Positions 1 through 10,111 of a stretch of 44,284 nucleotides of DNA are shown one piece after another. The stretch lies in assembly GCA_025356295.1 (NCBI GenBank), contig JANXUJ010000132.1, forward strand, positions 1 to 44,284. Reading direction: 5' to 3'. How positions within the stretch are numbered: the first letter of the stretch is position 1; each line of letters begins with the position of its first letter. This DNA is from Cyanobacteriota bacterium (GTDB lineage: Bacteria; Cyanobacteriota; Cyanobacteriia; Pseudanabaenales; Pseudanabaenaceae). Below the pieces are notes generated by a model. The model was not told the origin of the DNA, made no database searches, and saw only the letters and a list, made by a program, of their open reading frames with translations. The position numbers were made by a program, and so were the translations under genes.

Positions 1-480
1 GAAATGGCACAAAGGCAATACAGTGGCAACGAGCATGGGGTTGTACAAGGAATAGGATTAGTTAACTGTATCTATGTCAACTTCAAACGTCATGAGTTTT
101 GGGTGGTAGACTATCGGACTTATGACCCTAACGGTGATGGCAAGAGCAAGTTAGACCATGTGTCTGACATGCTTAAGGGATTAGTGCATAGCAAACAATT
201 ACCATTTCAGACTGTGTTGATGGATAGTTGGTATGCGACTCAAAGCCTGATGGCAGAGGTTGATAACAACTTCGGCAAGATTTATTACTGTCCACTCAAG
301 TCTAACCGTCTAGTTGATGATAGTGGTGGAGTCGAGAAATATAAACGGATTGACCAGTTATCTTGGTCTGAGAAAGAATTATTGCAAGGAAAACTGATCA
401 AGAGTCATTCTTTCAGGCATATACAATCTTGTGGCTACACCACCGACAACAACAGGAGCTTGTTTAATAATATTATTTAA
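1..480 (+). mobile_element. Partial IS701-like DDE transposase, 5' part cut off by the window edge and 3' end degenerate
   Basis: ORF 4-480: 'GLVNCIYVNFKRHEFWVVDYRTYDPNGDGKSKLDHVSDMLKGLV...TVLMDSWYAT...YYCPLKSNR' resembles the catalytic core of IS701/IS4-type transposases; the frame ends abnormally in 'SLFNNII'. Confidence 0.7.
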
Positions 481-621
481 GATTTGTCACGGGATTAGTC
501 CAAGTCCGTTTGTTTAAAAATTCTATGCTGCTTCACGATCCTTTTTTACATATTTCAAGACCAGATTAATAAATTGTTTACGCTTTTGCGAATGAGGATC
601 GGCTATTAATGTCATGAGGTT

Positions 622-1359
622 TTAGACAGGTAAATGATCGGGATCGATGCCTTGCGATCGCAAATATGCGGCTAATTTATTAGCACGCTGACGCTCAGAC
701 TCAGCCTGCTCTGCTAGAGTTGCTAGCCAACCTCTGTGGTCATACCAGCGCAACCACAAACCCTCAGCGCCTTGATATACTCCTTGCCATAAGCCTAATC
801 CCATTGCTAATTCTTCTAGCCAAAAACGATTTTCAGCAATGGCAATTGACTCATAACGTATACCAGAAATCTTAAAAGCACGCAAATTATTTTCGTAGCG
901 ATCGTAGACAACATAGTAAGGAACTCGCAAAATCCGCTCATACACTTCCCATTTAGTCGGTGGTTGGTTAATTTCTCTAAGCCTTTGTCCTAAATCGTCA
1001 TCTTCAGTCCCTGGGGACAATAATTCCACGATTAAAAAGGGAGTAACGCCCTCTTGCCATATTAAGTAACTAAGTCTCAACTCTCGCTGTTGACTAGCTC
1101 TCGGTACACCAAGAACCATATACCAGTCAGGGCGTTTGTACCATTGCGTATGTCTAGGATCGTAATATAGATTTAGATCACTAGCTAATAATATTTCTTC
1201 AGGTGGATAGCTACTAGGTTGGCAGGTTTCGCTGAGCAAATCTGCCTGCATACAATGAAATTCGTCAGGCAAACCAGACTCTTCTATTAATTCACTAGGT
1301 AAATCGTACATTGTGGGCATGGTTTCAAGAGGCGATCGCGGTGGGATTGGTTGGTACAT
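622..1359 (-). CDS. Uma2 family endonuclease-like protein (DUF820), paralog 1
   Basis: 'SDLNLYYDPRHTQWYKRPDWYMVLGVPR...LSYLIWQEGVTPFLIVELLSPGTEDDDLG...WEVYERILRVPYYVVYDRYENNLRAF' is typical cyanobacterial Uma2/DUF820. Confidence 0.85.
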   Translation of the reverse strand: MYQPIPPRSPLETMPTMYDLPSELIEESGLPDEFHCMQADLLSETCQPSSYPPEEILLASDLNLYYDPRHTQWYKRPDWYMVLGVPRASQQRELRLSYLIWQEGVTPFLIVELLSPGTEDDDLGQRLREINQPPTKWEVYERILRVPYYVVYDRYENNLRAFKISGIRYESIAIAENRFWLEELAMGLGLWQGVYQGAEGLWLRWYDHRGWLATLAEQAESERQRANKLAAYLRSQGIDPDHLPV

Positions 1360-1417
1360 ATTATTGAGGTTTAATACCGAGTTCCACTAATATTTTAAGT
1401 GTTATTTTAACTGTTCT

Positions 1418-2350
1418 TTATGAGACAAAAATATTTCTAGTTGAACTAATCCAAAACTTTCTTCTTAGTCTAGCGATGAATCTGCGGCTAAATATTAGAT
1501 TTTGGGTGGAGTTGTCGGCTTGTTGATCGCGGATCATGACAATTGGATGTTTTAAAGGAAATTGCATTGGTTGCAGGGGTAAATCAGCAAACAGATTTTT
1601 GCGAAATGTATGCGTGGCTTCTTTACTAAAACCGATATTAGAGATGAGATTCTCATTGGGTAAAATGCTTAAACCGCTCTGTAACCAACAGGCAAAAGTC
1701 CATTGATAATCCCAAGAATCAGTAGTTAGATCATAAATTTTTTGGAAATTGTGATTCCATTCTCTAACCGATTTTCTATCTTGGAGAATGTCTTGCAACC
1801 AATCGCCATCTTTAATTAAATTCCATAACTTCATGTCTACATCATAATGCTGCCAAGCTCGCCCCCAGCTTGCCCAGCCCCAGCAATGATTGTAGCGAGA
1901 GAAGTAGTAACTATCATTAGTACGACTCTTTTGCATTTGAAAGTTATTACCGCCAATGTGCATAATTCGATTGTCATTACGATATTTTAATAACATCTCT
2001 TCGCAAAATCGAAAAAAGCTGGAATGGGGTAAACAATCGTCTTCTAAGATAATCGCTTCGGGAACTTGCTCAAATACCCAGTTTAGTCCTGAGGCAAGGC
2101 GATCGCGACAGCCTAAGTTACGATCGCTATAATTTGTTGTTACTTCACAATCCCAGTCAACTTCGGCGATTATTCCTTTCGCCGCTGCACAATTTTGGCG
2201 ATCGCTAGGATGATTTTCGCGCGCTCCATCGGCGATAACTAGCAGTTTAGGCGGTTGAGCTTGACGGATCATCTCAAACACGCGGCGAGTTGTATCAGGT
2301 CGATTAAAAATGATGAAGGCGACTGGAGTGTTTAACTGCCAAGTGGTCAT
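1418..2350 (-). CDS. Glycosyltransferase family protein (HlpA-like, cyanobacterial)
   Basis: 'PVAFIIFNRPDTTRRVFEMIRQAQPPKLLVIADGAR...NLGCRDRLASGLNWVFEQVPEAIILEDDCLPHSSFFRFCEEML' GT-A-type motifs. Confidence 0.8.
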   Translation of the reverse strand: MTTWQLNTPVAFIIFNRPDTTRRVFEMIRQAQPPKLLVIADGARENHPSDRQNCAAAKGIIAEVDWDCEVTTNYSDRNLGCRDRLASGLNWVFEQVPEAIILEDDCLPHSSFFRFCEEMLLKYRNDNRIMHIGGNNFQMQKSRTNDSYYFSRYNHCWGWASWGRAWQHYDVDMKLWNLIKDGDWLQDILQDRKSVREWNHNFQKIYDLTTDSWDYQWTFACWLQSGLSILPNENLISNIGFSKEATHTFRKNLFADLPLQPMQFPLKHPIVMIRDQQADNSTQNLIFSRRFIARLRRKFWISSTRNIFVS

Positions 2351-3213
2351 GCGGCACTCTTTGTGAATGACTTTGTAAACAATTTAACCAATCCATTTAT
2401 CCAGACTCGTCCTAGATTGATTAATATTTTGTCTTTGGGACAAGTTAATAAGACAAACATTGTCCAATCAATTTTATTCGATGAAGAGCGCCGAGAGAAG
2501 TATCTTTTTAATATAGATGTAAAATGAAATTTTCCATTGGGATGAAAGCCAGTGGTCTCCTCGTTTAGCCAGAGTTTTAGCTCTGGATGAGTGCTGAGAG
2601 TTAATCCTTTGCGGTGCGATCGCATTGTAAACTCATAGTCTGAGAGGTAATGCGGCAGTAGCTTTGGATAAAAGTCTCCTGTTTTTTGTAAATCTTGCCA
2701 ACGCATAAATAAGCCGCGTGTAGATAGACAATTAATTTCTGGAGATGATTTAGCTTCATTAAAAGTAAAAATATTAAAATTAACGTTTAAGCCGATATCT
2801 AGACAGTCATCAGTTTGGAGGCTATAGCCTTGAGCTTGTAGTAGTGTGTTGGGCATTTTTTGCAGAAGTGCGATCGCGATCGCTAAAAAATCTGGCTTCA
2901 GGAATACATCATCATTGATCATCAAAATCACGTCATTTGGATCGAGAGAATTAGCTTTGAGCCAGTTAATTCCCTGCTGCAAGCCACCTGCCCACCACCA
3001 ATTCCCTTTTCCCGTAATTATCTCTAAATTAGATATTTGATTAGATATTTGATTCTGTACCATCTGTGCAGTTCCATCTGTGGAGCCATCATCGATCAAG
3101 ATTAATTTATAGTTTTGATAAGTTTGAGAGTTAAGACATTCTATAAATTTTTGAGTGATTTCGCGGCGATTGTGAACAGGCAGAAGAATGTAGCATGGAG
3201 TTATTTTTGTCAT
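2347..3213 (-). CDS. Glycosyltransferase family 2
   Basis: 'CYILLPVHNRREITQKFIECLNSQTYQNYKLILIDDGSTDGTAQMV...NWWWAGGLQQGINWL...VILMINDDVFLKPDF'; overlaps the next gene by 4 nt. Confidence 0.9.
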   Translation of the reverse strand: MTKITPCYILLPVHNRREITQKFIECLNSQTYQNYKLILIDDGSTDGTAQMVQNQISNQISNLEIITGKGNWWWAGGLQQGINWLKANSLDPNDVILMINDDVFLKPDFLAIAIALLQKMPNTLLQAQGYSLQTDDCLDIGLNVNFNIFTFNEAKSSPEINCLSTRGLFMRWQDLQKTGDFYPKLLPHYLSDYEFTMRSHRKGLTLSTHPELKLWLNEETTGFHPNGKFHFTSILKRYFSRRSSSNKIDWTMFVLLTCPKDKILINLGRVWINGLVKLFTKSFTKSAA

Positions 3214-3215
3214 TT

Positions 3216-3449
3216 TTAATCGGGTCTATCCTCACTAAATTGATTGATCGCTTCCACCAAACCCTCAGAATAAGGCTCAATCACAGTTGCACAAACATGA
3301 AGGTCAGCAAGCGCTTGAGAAAATTCATCAGAAGCCGAGTCAGATTTTTTGCTTACCTCAATTGCGGTAAGCGCCTCTTCTAACCTAGATTGATATTCAT
3401 TTAGGAATATATTTAAACGATCAGACGGATGCTTATATACAGAAATCAT
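3216..3449 (-). CDS. Small hypothetical protein (77 aa)
   Basis: ORF between two co-oriented genes, with start and stop abutting its neighbours. Confidence 0.5.
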   Translation of the reverse strand: MISVYKHPSDRLNIFLNEYQSRLEEALTAIEVSKKSDSASDEFSQALADLHVCATVIEPYSEGLVEAINQFSEDRPD

Positions 3450-3460
3450 TGATTTAACCT

Positions 3461-4237
3461 TTAAGGTAAATTATCAGGATCGATACCTTGCGATCGCAAA
3501 TATGCAGCCAACTTATCAGCACGTTGACTTTCAGCCTCAGCCCTCTGGCTCTCAGTCTCAGCCCTCTGGCTCTCAGTCTCAGCTTTTTCCGCTAAAGTTG
3601 GTATCCAACCTGTTCGATCATACCAACGCAACCATAAACTCGAAAAATTGCGATAAGTACCCTGCCATAAACTTAAGCCTAGCCCTAAATTTTCGATCCA
3701 CAAGCGATTTTCTGATAACGCGATCGCTTCATAACGATTTCCTGAGATTTTAAAAACTCGAAGATTATTTTCGTAGCGATCGTAAACAACATAATAGGGA
3801 ATCCGCAAAATCCGTTCGTAAACGTCCCACTTAGTCGGTGGTTGATTGATCTCTCGCAATCTTCGCCCTAAATCTTCTGATTCTGTACCAGGTGATAACA
3901 ATTCGACCGCTAAAAAAGGGGCAATCCCTTCCTGCCATACTAAATAACTAAGTCTCATTTCTGGTTGTGACGTAGCTTTTGGCAAGTCCAAAACCATATA
4001 CCAATCAGGTCGCTTATACCATTGAGTATGACTAGGATCGTAATAGAGATTTAGATCGCTTGCCAGTAAAATTTCTTCTGGCAAATAATCAACAGGCTGA
4101 CAGGTCTCTGTTAGTAAAGCCGCCTGTATAAGATGAAATTCGTCAGGCAACCCAGACTCTCCTACTAGCTCACTAGGTAAATCGTACATCGTTGGCATCG
4201 TCTCTAAGGGCGATCGCGGTGGGATTGGTTGATACAT
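3461..4237 (-). CDS. Uma2 family endonuclease-like protein, paralog 2, with C-terminal heptad repeat
   Basis: Same N-terminus MYQPIPPRSPLETMPTMYDLPSEL as paralogs 1 and 3; C-terminus 'AETESQRAETESQRAEAESQRADKLAAYLRSQGIDPDNLP'. Confidence 0.85.
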   Translation of the reverse strand: MYQPIPPRSPLETMPTMYDLPSELVGESGLPDEFHLIQAALLTETCQPVDYLPEEILLASDLNLYYDPSHTQWYKRPDWYMVLDLPKATSQPEMRLSYLVWQEGIAPFLAVELLSPGTESEDLGRRLREINQPPTKWDVYERILRIPYYVVYDRYENNLRVFKISGNRYEAIALSENRLWIENLGLGLSLWQGTYRNFSSLWLRWYDRTGWIPTLAEKAETESQRAETESQRAEAESQRADKLAAYLRSQGIDPDNLP

Positions 4238-4255
4238 AATGTTTTACTGCAAATT

Positions 4256-4972
4256 TTAAATTGGTAAATTATCAGGATCGATGCCTTGCGATCGCAAATA
4301 TGCTTCCAACCTATCTGCGCGTTCTACTGAAGTTGGAACCCAACCTGATTTGTCATACCAGCGTAGCCACAGTCCCTCTGTTCCTTGATAACTCCCTTGC
4401 CATAGTCCTAAACCTAATCCTAAACTTGGTATCCAGAAACGCTGCTCAACTAGAGGAATCGGCTTGTAAACGTTAGCAGAAACTTCAAAGGCTCTGAGAT
4501 TATTTTCGTAGCGATCATAGACGACATAGTAAGGAACTCGCAAAATCCGCTCATACACCTCCCACTTAGTCGGTGGCTGATTAACTTCTCTAAGCCGTTG
4601 TCCTAAATCATCATCTTCAGTCCCTGGGGACAATAACTCTACGATCAAAAAAGGCGTTACCCCTTCTTGCCAGATTAGATAACTAAGTCTTAGTTCTTGC
4701 TGTTGAGTCGCTCTGGGTACACCCAAGATCATGTACCAATCAGGACGCTTGTACCAATTGGTATGCCTAGGATCGTAATAAAGATTGAGATCACTTGCCA
4801 GTAAAATATCATCTGGCAAATAATCAACAGGTTTACAAGTTTCGGTCAGTAAATCCGCTTGGATACAATGAAATTCGTCAGGCAACCCAGATTCTCCTAC
4901 CAATTCACTGGGTAGATCGTACATCGTAGGCATCGTTTCGAGAGGCGATCGCGGCGGGATTGGTTGATACAT
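4256..4972 (-). CDS. Uma2 family endonuclease-like protein, paralog 3
   Basis: Full-length similarity to ORFs 622-1359 and 3461-4237. Confidence 0.85.
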   Translation of the reverse strand: MYQPIPPRSPLETMPTMYDLPSELVGESGLPDEFHCIQADLLTETCKPVDYLPDDILLASDLNLYYDPRHTNWYKRPDWYMILGVPRATQQQELRLSYLIWQEGVTPFLIVELLSPGTEDDDLGQRLREVNQPPTKWEVYERILRVPYYVVYDRYENNLRAFEVSANVYKPIPLVEQRFWIPSLGLGLGLWQGSYQGTEGLWLRWYDKSGWVPTSVERADRLEAYLRSQGIDPDNLPI

Positions 4973-5018
4973 AGATTTGGTTATCTCCAGTCTCGATTTT
5001 ACGATATTATCAAAAATT

Positions 5019-6152
5019 ATGGCTCAAAATAACGAACTTGATAGGCTGAGCGCGATCGCCCAAAAATTTACTCAGCAATTCTCTTCTCAAAAGCAAATTG
5101 CCGATGTGAGATCATTTGGTAGCGGCAATATAAATGATACTTTTTTGGTGTCTTTGTCAGCAATAGAACAAGAGATAGAAGCTAAGCCGTTTATCTTGCA
5201 ACGCATAAATACGCAGGTATTTCGTGAGCCGAAACTGGTGATGCAGAATATGCGGATTTATGGTGATCATGTGCGCGATCGCTTGCAAAAGCATCCACTT
5301 GAACGGCGCTGGGAAGTGCCGCAAGTATTACTGACTGAGCAAGGACTAGACTATTGGCAAACTGAGAATGGTGAATTTTGGCGATCGCTTAGTTTTATTG
5401 AGGGTTCGCAATCTATTGATGCGATCGCAAATACTGCACAGGCGCGCGAAGTTGGCTATGCTTTGGGGACATTCCATTGTTTGGTTAGTGATTTAGCGCC
5501 AGCGCGATTGGCTGATACATTGGCAGGTTTTCACATTACACCGCGATATTTGCAGCAATATCAGGAGGTTTTGGCTAAGTGCGAGATGAGGCGATCGCCT
5601 GAATTAGATTATTGTTTAAAATTTGTCCGCGATCGCCATGAGTTAGCGCATATTTTAGAAGATGCTAAAGCTAGAGGAAAGCTAGCATTGCGAGTTATGC
5701 ATGGTGATCCGAAGGTAAATAATATTTTGTTTGATCAGCAGACTAATCTCGCGGTGAGTGTGATCGATCTCGATACTGTTAAGTCAGGTTTGGTGCATTA
5801 TGATATCGGTGATTGTTTGCGATCGGGATGCAATCTGGCGGGTGAAGAGACAGAGCAATGGGAAGATGTAAGATTTGAGATAGAGTTCTATCAACAAATT
5901 TTAGAGGGCTATTTTTCGACAGCGCGATCATTTTTGACAGAACATGACTATGCTTATATTTATGATGCGGTCAGAGTGATTACATTTGAGTTGGGATTGC
6001 GGTTTCTTACTGATTATTTAGCAGGAAATACATACTTTCATGTCAAATATCCTGAACATAATTTATTGCGATCGCTGGTGCAGTTTCGTCTAGTCGAGAG
6101 CATTGAGGCTCAAGAATTAGTTGTTAAGAGGATTATTAAAGATATGTGTTAG
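5019..6152 (+). CDS. Aminoglycoside phosphotransferase-fold kinase (N-acetylhexosamine 1-kinase-like)
   Basis: 'SGNINDTFLV...FILQRINTQVFREPKLVMQNM...LRVMHGDPKVNNILFD...VSVIDLDTVKSGLVHYDIGDCLRS' APH-type HGDxxxxN and D-x-D motifs; MAQNNELDR start preferred. Confidence 0.75.
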   Translation: MAQNNELDRLSAIAQKFTQQFSSQKQIADVRSFGSGNINDTFLVSLSAIEQEIEAKPFILQRINTQVFREPKLVMQNMRIYGDHVRDRLQKHPLERRWEVPQVLLTEQGLDYWQTENGEFWRSLSFIEGSQSIDAIANTAQAREVGYALGTFHCLVSDLAPARLADTLAGFHITPRYLQQYQEVLAKCEMRRSPELDYCLKFVRDRHELAHILEDAKARGKLALRVMHGDPKVNNILFDQQTNLAVSVIDLDTVKSGLVHYDIGDCLRSGCNLAGEETEQWEDVRFEIEFYQQILEGYFSTARSFLTEHDYAYIYDAVRVITFELGLRFLTDYLAGNTYFHVKYPEHNLLRSLVQFRLVESIEAQELVVKRIIKDMC

Positions 6153-6172
6153 ATCGAATTTGGTTGATTTAG

Positions 6173-6209
6173 CCTAAAAAAAAGAGGGGAAACTCCTCTT
6201 TTTTTTAGG
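6173..6209. terminator. Hairpin after kinase gene
   Basis: CCTAAAAAAAAGAGG...CCTCTTTTTTTTAGG inverted repeat. Confidence 0.6.
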
Positions 6210-6237
6210 GCGATTTAGGGCGATTTAGGGCGATTTA
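6208..6237. repeat. 3 x 10-bp tandem repeat GGGCGATTTA
   Basis: gggcgattta gggcgattta gggcgattta read directly. Confidence 0.9.
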
Positions 6238-6283
6238 GATTAACATCATATTCTAGAAAATTCTTAACATTTTTTTCTAAAAC

Positions 6284-9200
6284 ATGATGTTAACCTCAAA
6301 ATCAGTCTATAAAAAAGAGAAGTTGATGACTTCTAAGTCACACTCCAACCCCAAAAAAACTTCTGATCTGTCGTCAGAATCTGGGCAACATCCATTAGAA
6401 AGCTTCATAATCGTAGGGATTGGCGCATCCGCAGGCGGATTAGAGGCGTTTACGCAGTTGCTACAAAACTTAGGGTCTGATACGGGTATGGGCTTTGTGC
6501 TGATTCAACATTTAGCTCCTGATCATGATAGCCAGTTAAGCGAGATACTTCAGCACTCAACGCAAATGCCTGTCAATGAGGCGAGTGATGGTATGAAGAT
6601 TGCTCCTAACGCAGTATATGTGATTCCGCCCAATACTTTAATGACTTTAGAGCAAGGAATTTTGAAGTTGCAATCGCGTCAACTTGTTAAGGGTCGATAT
6701 ATGGCGATCAATGGATTTTTTAGTTCATTAGCAGCCGATCGCGGTAATCTGGCGATCGCGATCGTGTTATCGGGAAGTAATGAAGATGGCGCAGAAGGGC
6801 TGGGTGTAATCAAGTCAGCAGGAGGGATTACTTTTGCTCAAGACTTAACGACAGCTGAATTTCCCACGATGCCCAGAATTGCGATCGCTTCGGAAAATGT
6901 AGACTTTGTGCTATCACCTGCGGGAATCGGAGCCAAACTGATCAACATCAGTCTGGGCAAACATCCACAGCATCCACTTATCAATGCAGCCAACAATGCA
7001 GCCAACAATTCAGATATCTATCTTAATGAACCTGATGATCAATCTGCAACAATTTCTATCGAAAGTGAAGAACTTCTAACGATTATCTTTACGCTATTGC
7101 ATGATTTGATGGGAGTGGACTTTAGTCATTATAAAAAAGGCACAATCAAGCGGCGAATTGCGCGGCGAATGGGGCTGCTAAATCTGCAAGAGTTAGATGT
7201 CTACACCCAATATTTGCGAGATCATCCTGATGAAGTGGAGAAGCTTTACCACGATATTTTAATAAATGTGACCAGCTTCTTTCGAGAGCCAGAGTCTTTT
7301 AGCGCGCTTCAGCAAATTGTATTTCCTGCGATTTGTGAAAATAAAGCGCAGGATGTACCAATCCGTATCTGGGTAGTCGGTTGCTCGAGTGGTGAAGAAG
7401 TTTACTCGATCGCCATCAGTTTACTAGAGTTTTTTGATGATTACGATGTCAAACATCCAATTCAGATTTTTGCCACTGACATTAGTGAAATCGTAATTGC
7501 CAAAGCAAGGCTAGGTGTCTATACAGAGAGTTCACTGGCTGGAGTTTCCCCCGCACGTTTACAGCGATTCTTTAATCCTGTTAAAGGCGGTTATCAGATT
7601 GGTAAATTGGTAAGAGAATCATGTATATTTGCCCATCAAAACTTGACTAACGATCCACCATTTTCACGACTGGATATGATTAGTTGTCGGAATATGTTAA
7701 TTTACTTGGAGCCAGTGCTTCAGAAGAAGGTGATGCCGATTTTTCACTATGCACTTAACTCCAATGGATTTTTGATATTAGGAAATTCAGAGGGCATTGG
7801 CAAAGCGGGTGACTTGTTTACGATCGCTGATAAGAAAAACCGAATTTTTAAGCGCACGCTTACGCCACCACGAATGAACTTCAACTTTGTCAGGAGTACC
7901 TATGTGAGAGAATCCCTCAACCCTGCAAACTACAACCAACCTTCCGAAGAAATGAATTTAGAAGAGATCGCCGATCAGATTGTACTGAGTCAGTATGCAC
8001 CTGTGGGAGTATTGATCGACTCTGATCTAGAAATTTTACAGTTTCGTGGACAAACCAGCTTCTATTTAGAGCCATCTCCTGGCAAGGCAAGTCTAAATCT
8101 ACTTAAAATGGCACGTTCAGATTTGAAACTAGAATTGCGATCGGCGATTCATGATGCTCAGCAACAAAATATACCGATCGCTAAAGACAATATCAAGATG
8201 CAGCAGAATACGCTGGTTAAGATAGATGTGATTCCGTTACATGACCCTAATAATGACCATAGCGATCGCTACTTTTTAGTCCTATTTGAAAATCGCCCAA
8301 ATCCCACCTTACCAACTCCTGTCGCAAGTTCTATTACCAAGACTCGCAAAGTTCGCCAAACTGAAGCCGAAATGCAAGTGATTCAACTCACCCACGAATT
8401 ACAAAAAAACAAAGAATATCTGCGATCAATCATTGAGACCCAAGAAGCGTCTAATCAAGACCTTAAAGTGTCTGGTGAAGAGCTTTTGTCTAGTAACGAA
8501 GAATTGCAAAGTGCCAATGAAGAACTAGAAACTGCTAAAGAAGAAATCCAAGCCACTAACGAAGAGTTAAACACAGTTAATGATGAGATGCGCGATCGCA
8601 ATGTGCAGTTAACTGATATCAATAATGATCTCCAAAATCTGCTCAGCAGCATAAATATTCCGATCTTAATGCTGTCAGGTGATTTGCGAATCAGACGGTT
8701 TACGCCGATGGCAGAGCAGTCCTTTAACCTGATTGCCAGTGATGTGGGACGACCATTTAGTGATATTCAAACTAATATCGATGTTGTCCATATCAGAACA
8801 TTAGTCACTTCTGTAATCGATACGCTGATTCCATATGAGCAGGATGTGCAAGATCGCTCAGGAGATTGGTATAGTCTCAGAATCCGTCCTTATAGAACCA
8901 TCGAAAATAAAATTGATGGTGTGATAATTAGCTTAATTGATATCGATTTGCTCAAACGTAATGCAATCCAATTAGAAGCATCGGGTCAATATGTAACCAC
9001 GATCATTGAGACCTTGCGTCAGCCTATAGTGGTGCTAAATTCTAACCTGCAAGTGATGATGGCAAACAAGGCTTTTTATCAAATTTTCCAATTGAAACCT
9101 AATCAAACTAATCAGCAGTCGATCTTTGCACTTGGACAAGACAAAGGAAAAGCAGATTGGAATATTCCCGCCCTGCGATCGCTACTAAACGACATCTTGA

Positions 9201-10111
9201 TCCATGATATTACCGTCCAAAATTATGAAGTAAGTCAAAAATTTAGCTTGCTTGGCGATCGCACCTTATTGTTAAATGCCTGTCAAATCGAGCAAGTTAA
9301 TACTGGCAAGATGATTTTGCTGGCGATAGACGATATTACTGAACGCAAACTCCAAAAGCAACAACTGATTACCAAAAATCAAGACTTATCCGAAGCAATT
9401 ATTGCTTCGGAATCGGCTAATCGTTCTAAGAGTAAATTTTTAGGCAACATGAGTCATGAGCTTCGCACTCCATTAAATTCAATTATGGGTTTTTCGCAAC
9501 TTCTGAAATCTGTTCCTAACTTAGATGATGAAGCTCGACAATATTTAGAAATTATTTATCAGTCTGGCAAACATCTTCTCTCGCTGATCCAAGATTTACT
9601 CGACATTTCTCGGATCGAAGCTGAGAAGATGGCAATCGAGCCAAATATTTTATGTTTACCTAACTTCTTACAATTAACCGTAGAGATATTGCAGAGCAAG
9701 GTTTTAGATAAAAAACTCACCTTTACAACGCAGTTTGCCACAGATTTACCACCCAGCATCTACGCAGACGAAAAACGCTTAAGACAAATCTTACTAAATT
9801 TGCTTAACAATGCGCTCAAGTTTACATCTGCGGGCGAGATTACCTTAACCGTTAGCAAAAATCTCGATGGGCTAATTCGATTTGAGGTTGCTGATACAGG
9901 CGTAGGTATCCTCGCTGCTGAAATTGAAAAGATATTTTTGCCGTTTGAACAGGTTGGTGAAGCAAATATAAAAACTGAAGGTACAGGCTTAGGTTTAGCA
10001 ATTAGCCAAAATCTAGTTGAGATGATGGGCGGTGAAATCAAAGTTGTCAGCGAGATTGGTGTGGGTAGTACTTTTAGCTTTGAGTTAAATTTATCTATCC
10101 CGTCAGACTAA
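6284..10111 (+). CDS. CheB-CheR-PAS-histidine kinase hybrid (chemotaxis-type methylesterase/methyltransferase fusion)
   Basis: CheB 'VGIGASAGGLEAFTQLL', CheR 'INVTSFFREPESF...VGCSSGEEVYSIAI', coiled coil 'SSNEELQSANEELETAKEEIQATNEELNTVNDEM', HK 'MSHELRTPLNSIMGFSQLL...ADTGVGI...EGTGLGLAIS'. A start at 6326 is also plausible. Confidence 0.9.
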   Translation: MMLTSKSVYKKEKLMTSKSHSNPKKTSDLSSESGQHPLESFIIVGIGASAGGLEAFTQLLQNLGSDTGMGFVLIQHLAPDHDSQLSEILQHSTQMPVNEASDGMKIAPNAVYVIPPNTLMTLEQGILKLQSRQLVKGRYMAINGFFSSLAADRGNLAIAIVLSGSNEDGAEGLGVIKSAGGITFAQDLTTAEFPTMPRIAIASENVDFVLSPAGIGAKLINISLGKHPQHPLINAANNAANNSDIYLNEPDDQSATISIESEELLTIIFTLLHDLMGVDFSHYKKGTIKRRIARRMGLLNLQELDVYTQYLRDHPDEVEKLYHDILINVTSFFREPESFSALQQIVFPAICENKAQDVPIRIWVVGCSSGEEVYSIAISLLEFFDDYDVKHPIQIFATDISEIVIAKARLGVYTESSLAGVSPARLQRFFNPVKGGYQIGKLVRESCIFAHQNLTNDPPFSRLDMISCRNMLIYLEPVLQKKVMPIFHYALNSNGFLILGNSEGIGKAGDLFTIADKKNRIFKRTLTPPRMNFNFVRSTYVRESLNPANYNQPSEEMNLEEIADQIVLSQYAPVGVLIDSDLEILQFRGQTSFYLEPSPGKASLNLLKMARSDLKLELRSAIHDAQQQNIPIAKDNIKMQQNTLVKIDVIPLHDPNNDHSDRYFLVLFENRPNPTLPTPVASSITKTRKVRQTEAEMQVIQLTHELQKNKEYLRSIIETQEASNQDLKVSGEELLSSNEELQSANEELETAKEEIQATNEELNTVNDEMRDRNVQLTDINNDLQNLLSSINIPILMLSGDLRIRRFTPMAEQSFNLIASDVGRPFSDIQTNIDVVHIRTLVTSVIDTLIPYEQDVQDRSGDWYSLRIRPYRTIENKIDGVIISLIDIDLLKRNAIQLEASGQYVTTIIETLRQPIVVLNSNLQVMMANKAFYQIFQLKPNQTNQQSIFALGQDKGKADWNIPALRSLLNDILIHDITVQNYEVSQKFSLLGDRTLLLNACQIEQVNTGKMILLAIDDITERKLQKQQLITKNQDLSEAIIASESANRSKSKFLGNMSHELRTPLNSIMGFSQLLKSVPNLDDEARQYLEIIYQSGKHLLSLIQDLLDISRIEAEKMAIEPNILCLPNFLQLTVEILQSKVLDKKLTFTTQFATDLPPSIYADEKRLRQILLNLLNNALKFTSAGEITLTVSKNLDGLIRFEVADTGVGILAAEIEKIFLPFEQVGEANIKTEGTGLGLAISQNLVEMMGGEIKVVSEIGVGSTFSFELNLSIPSD

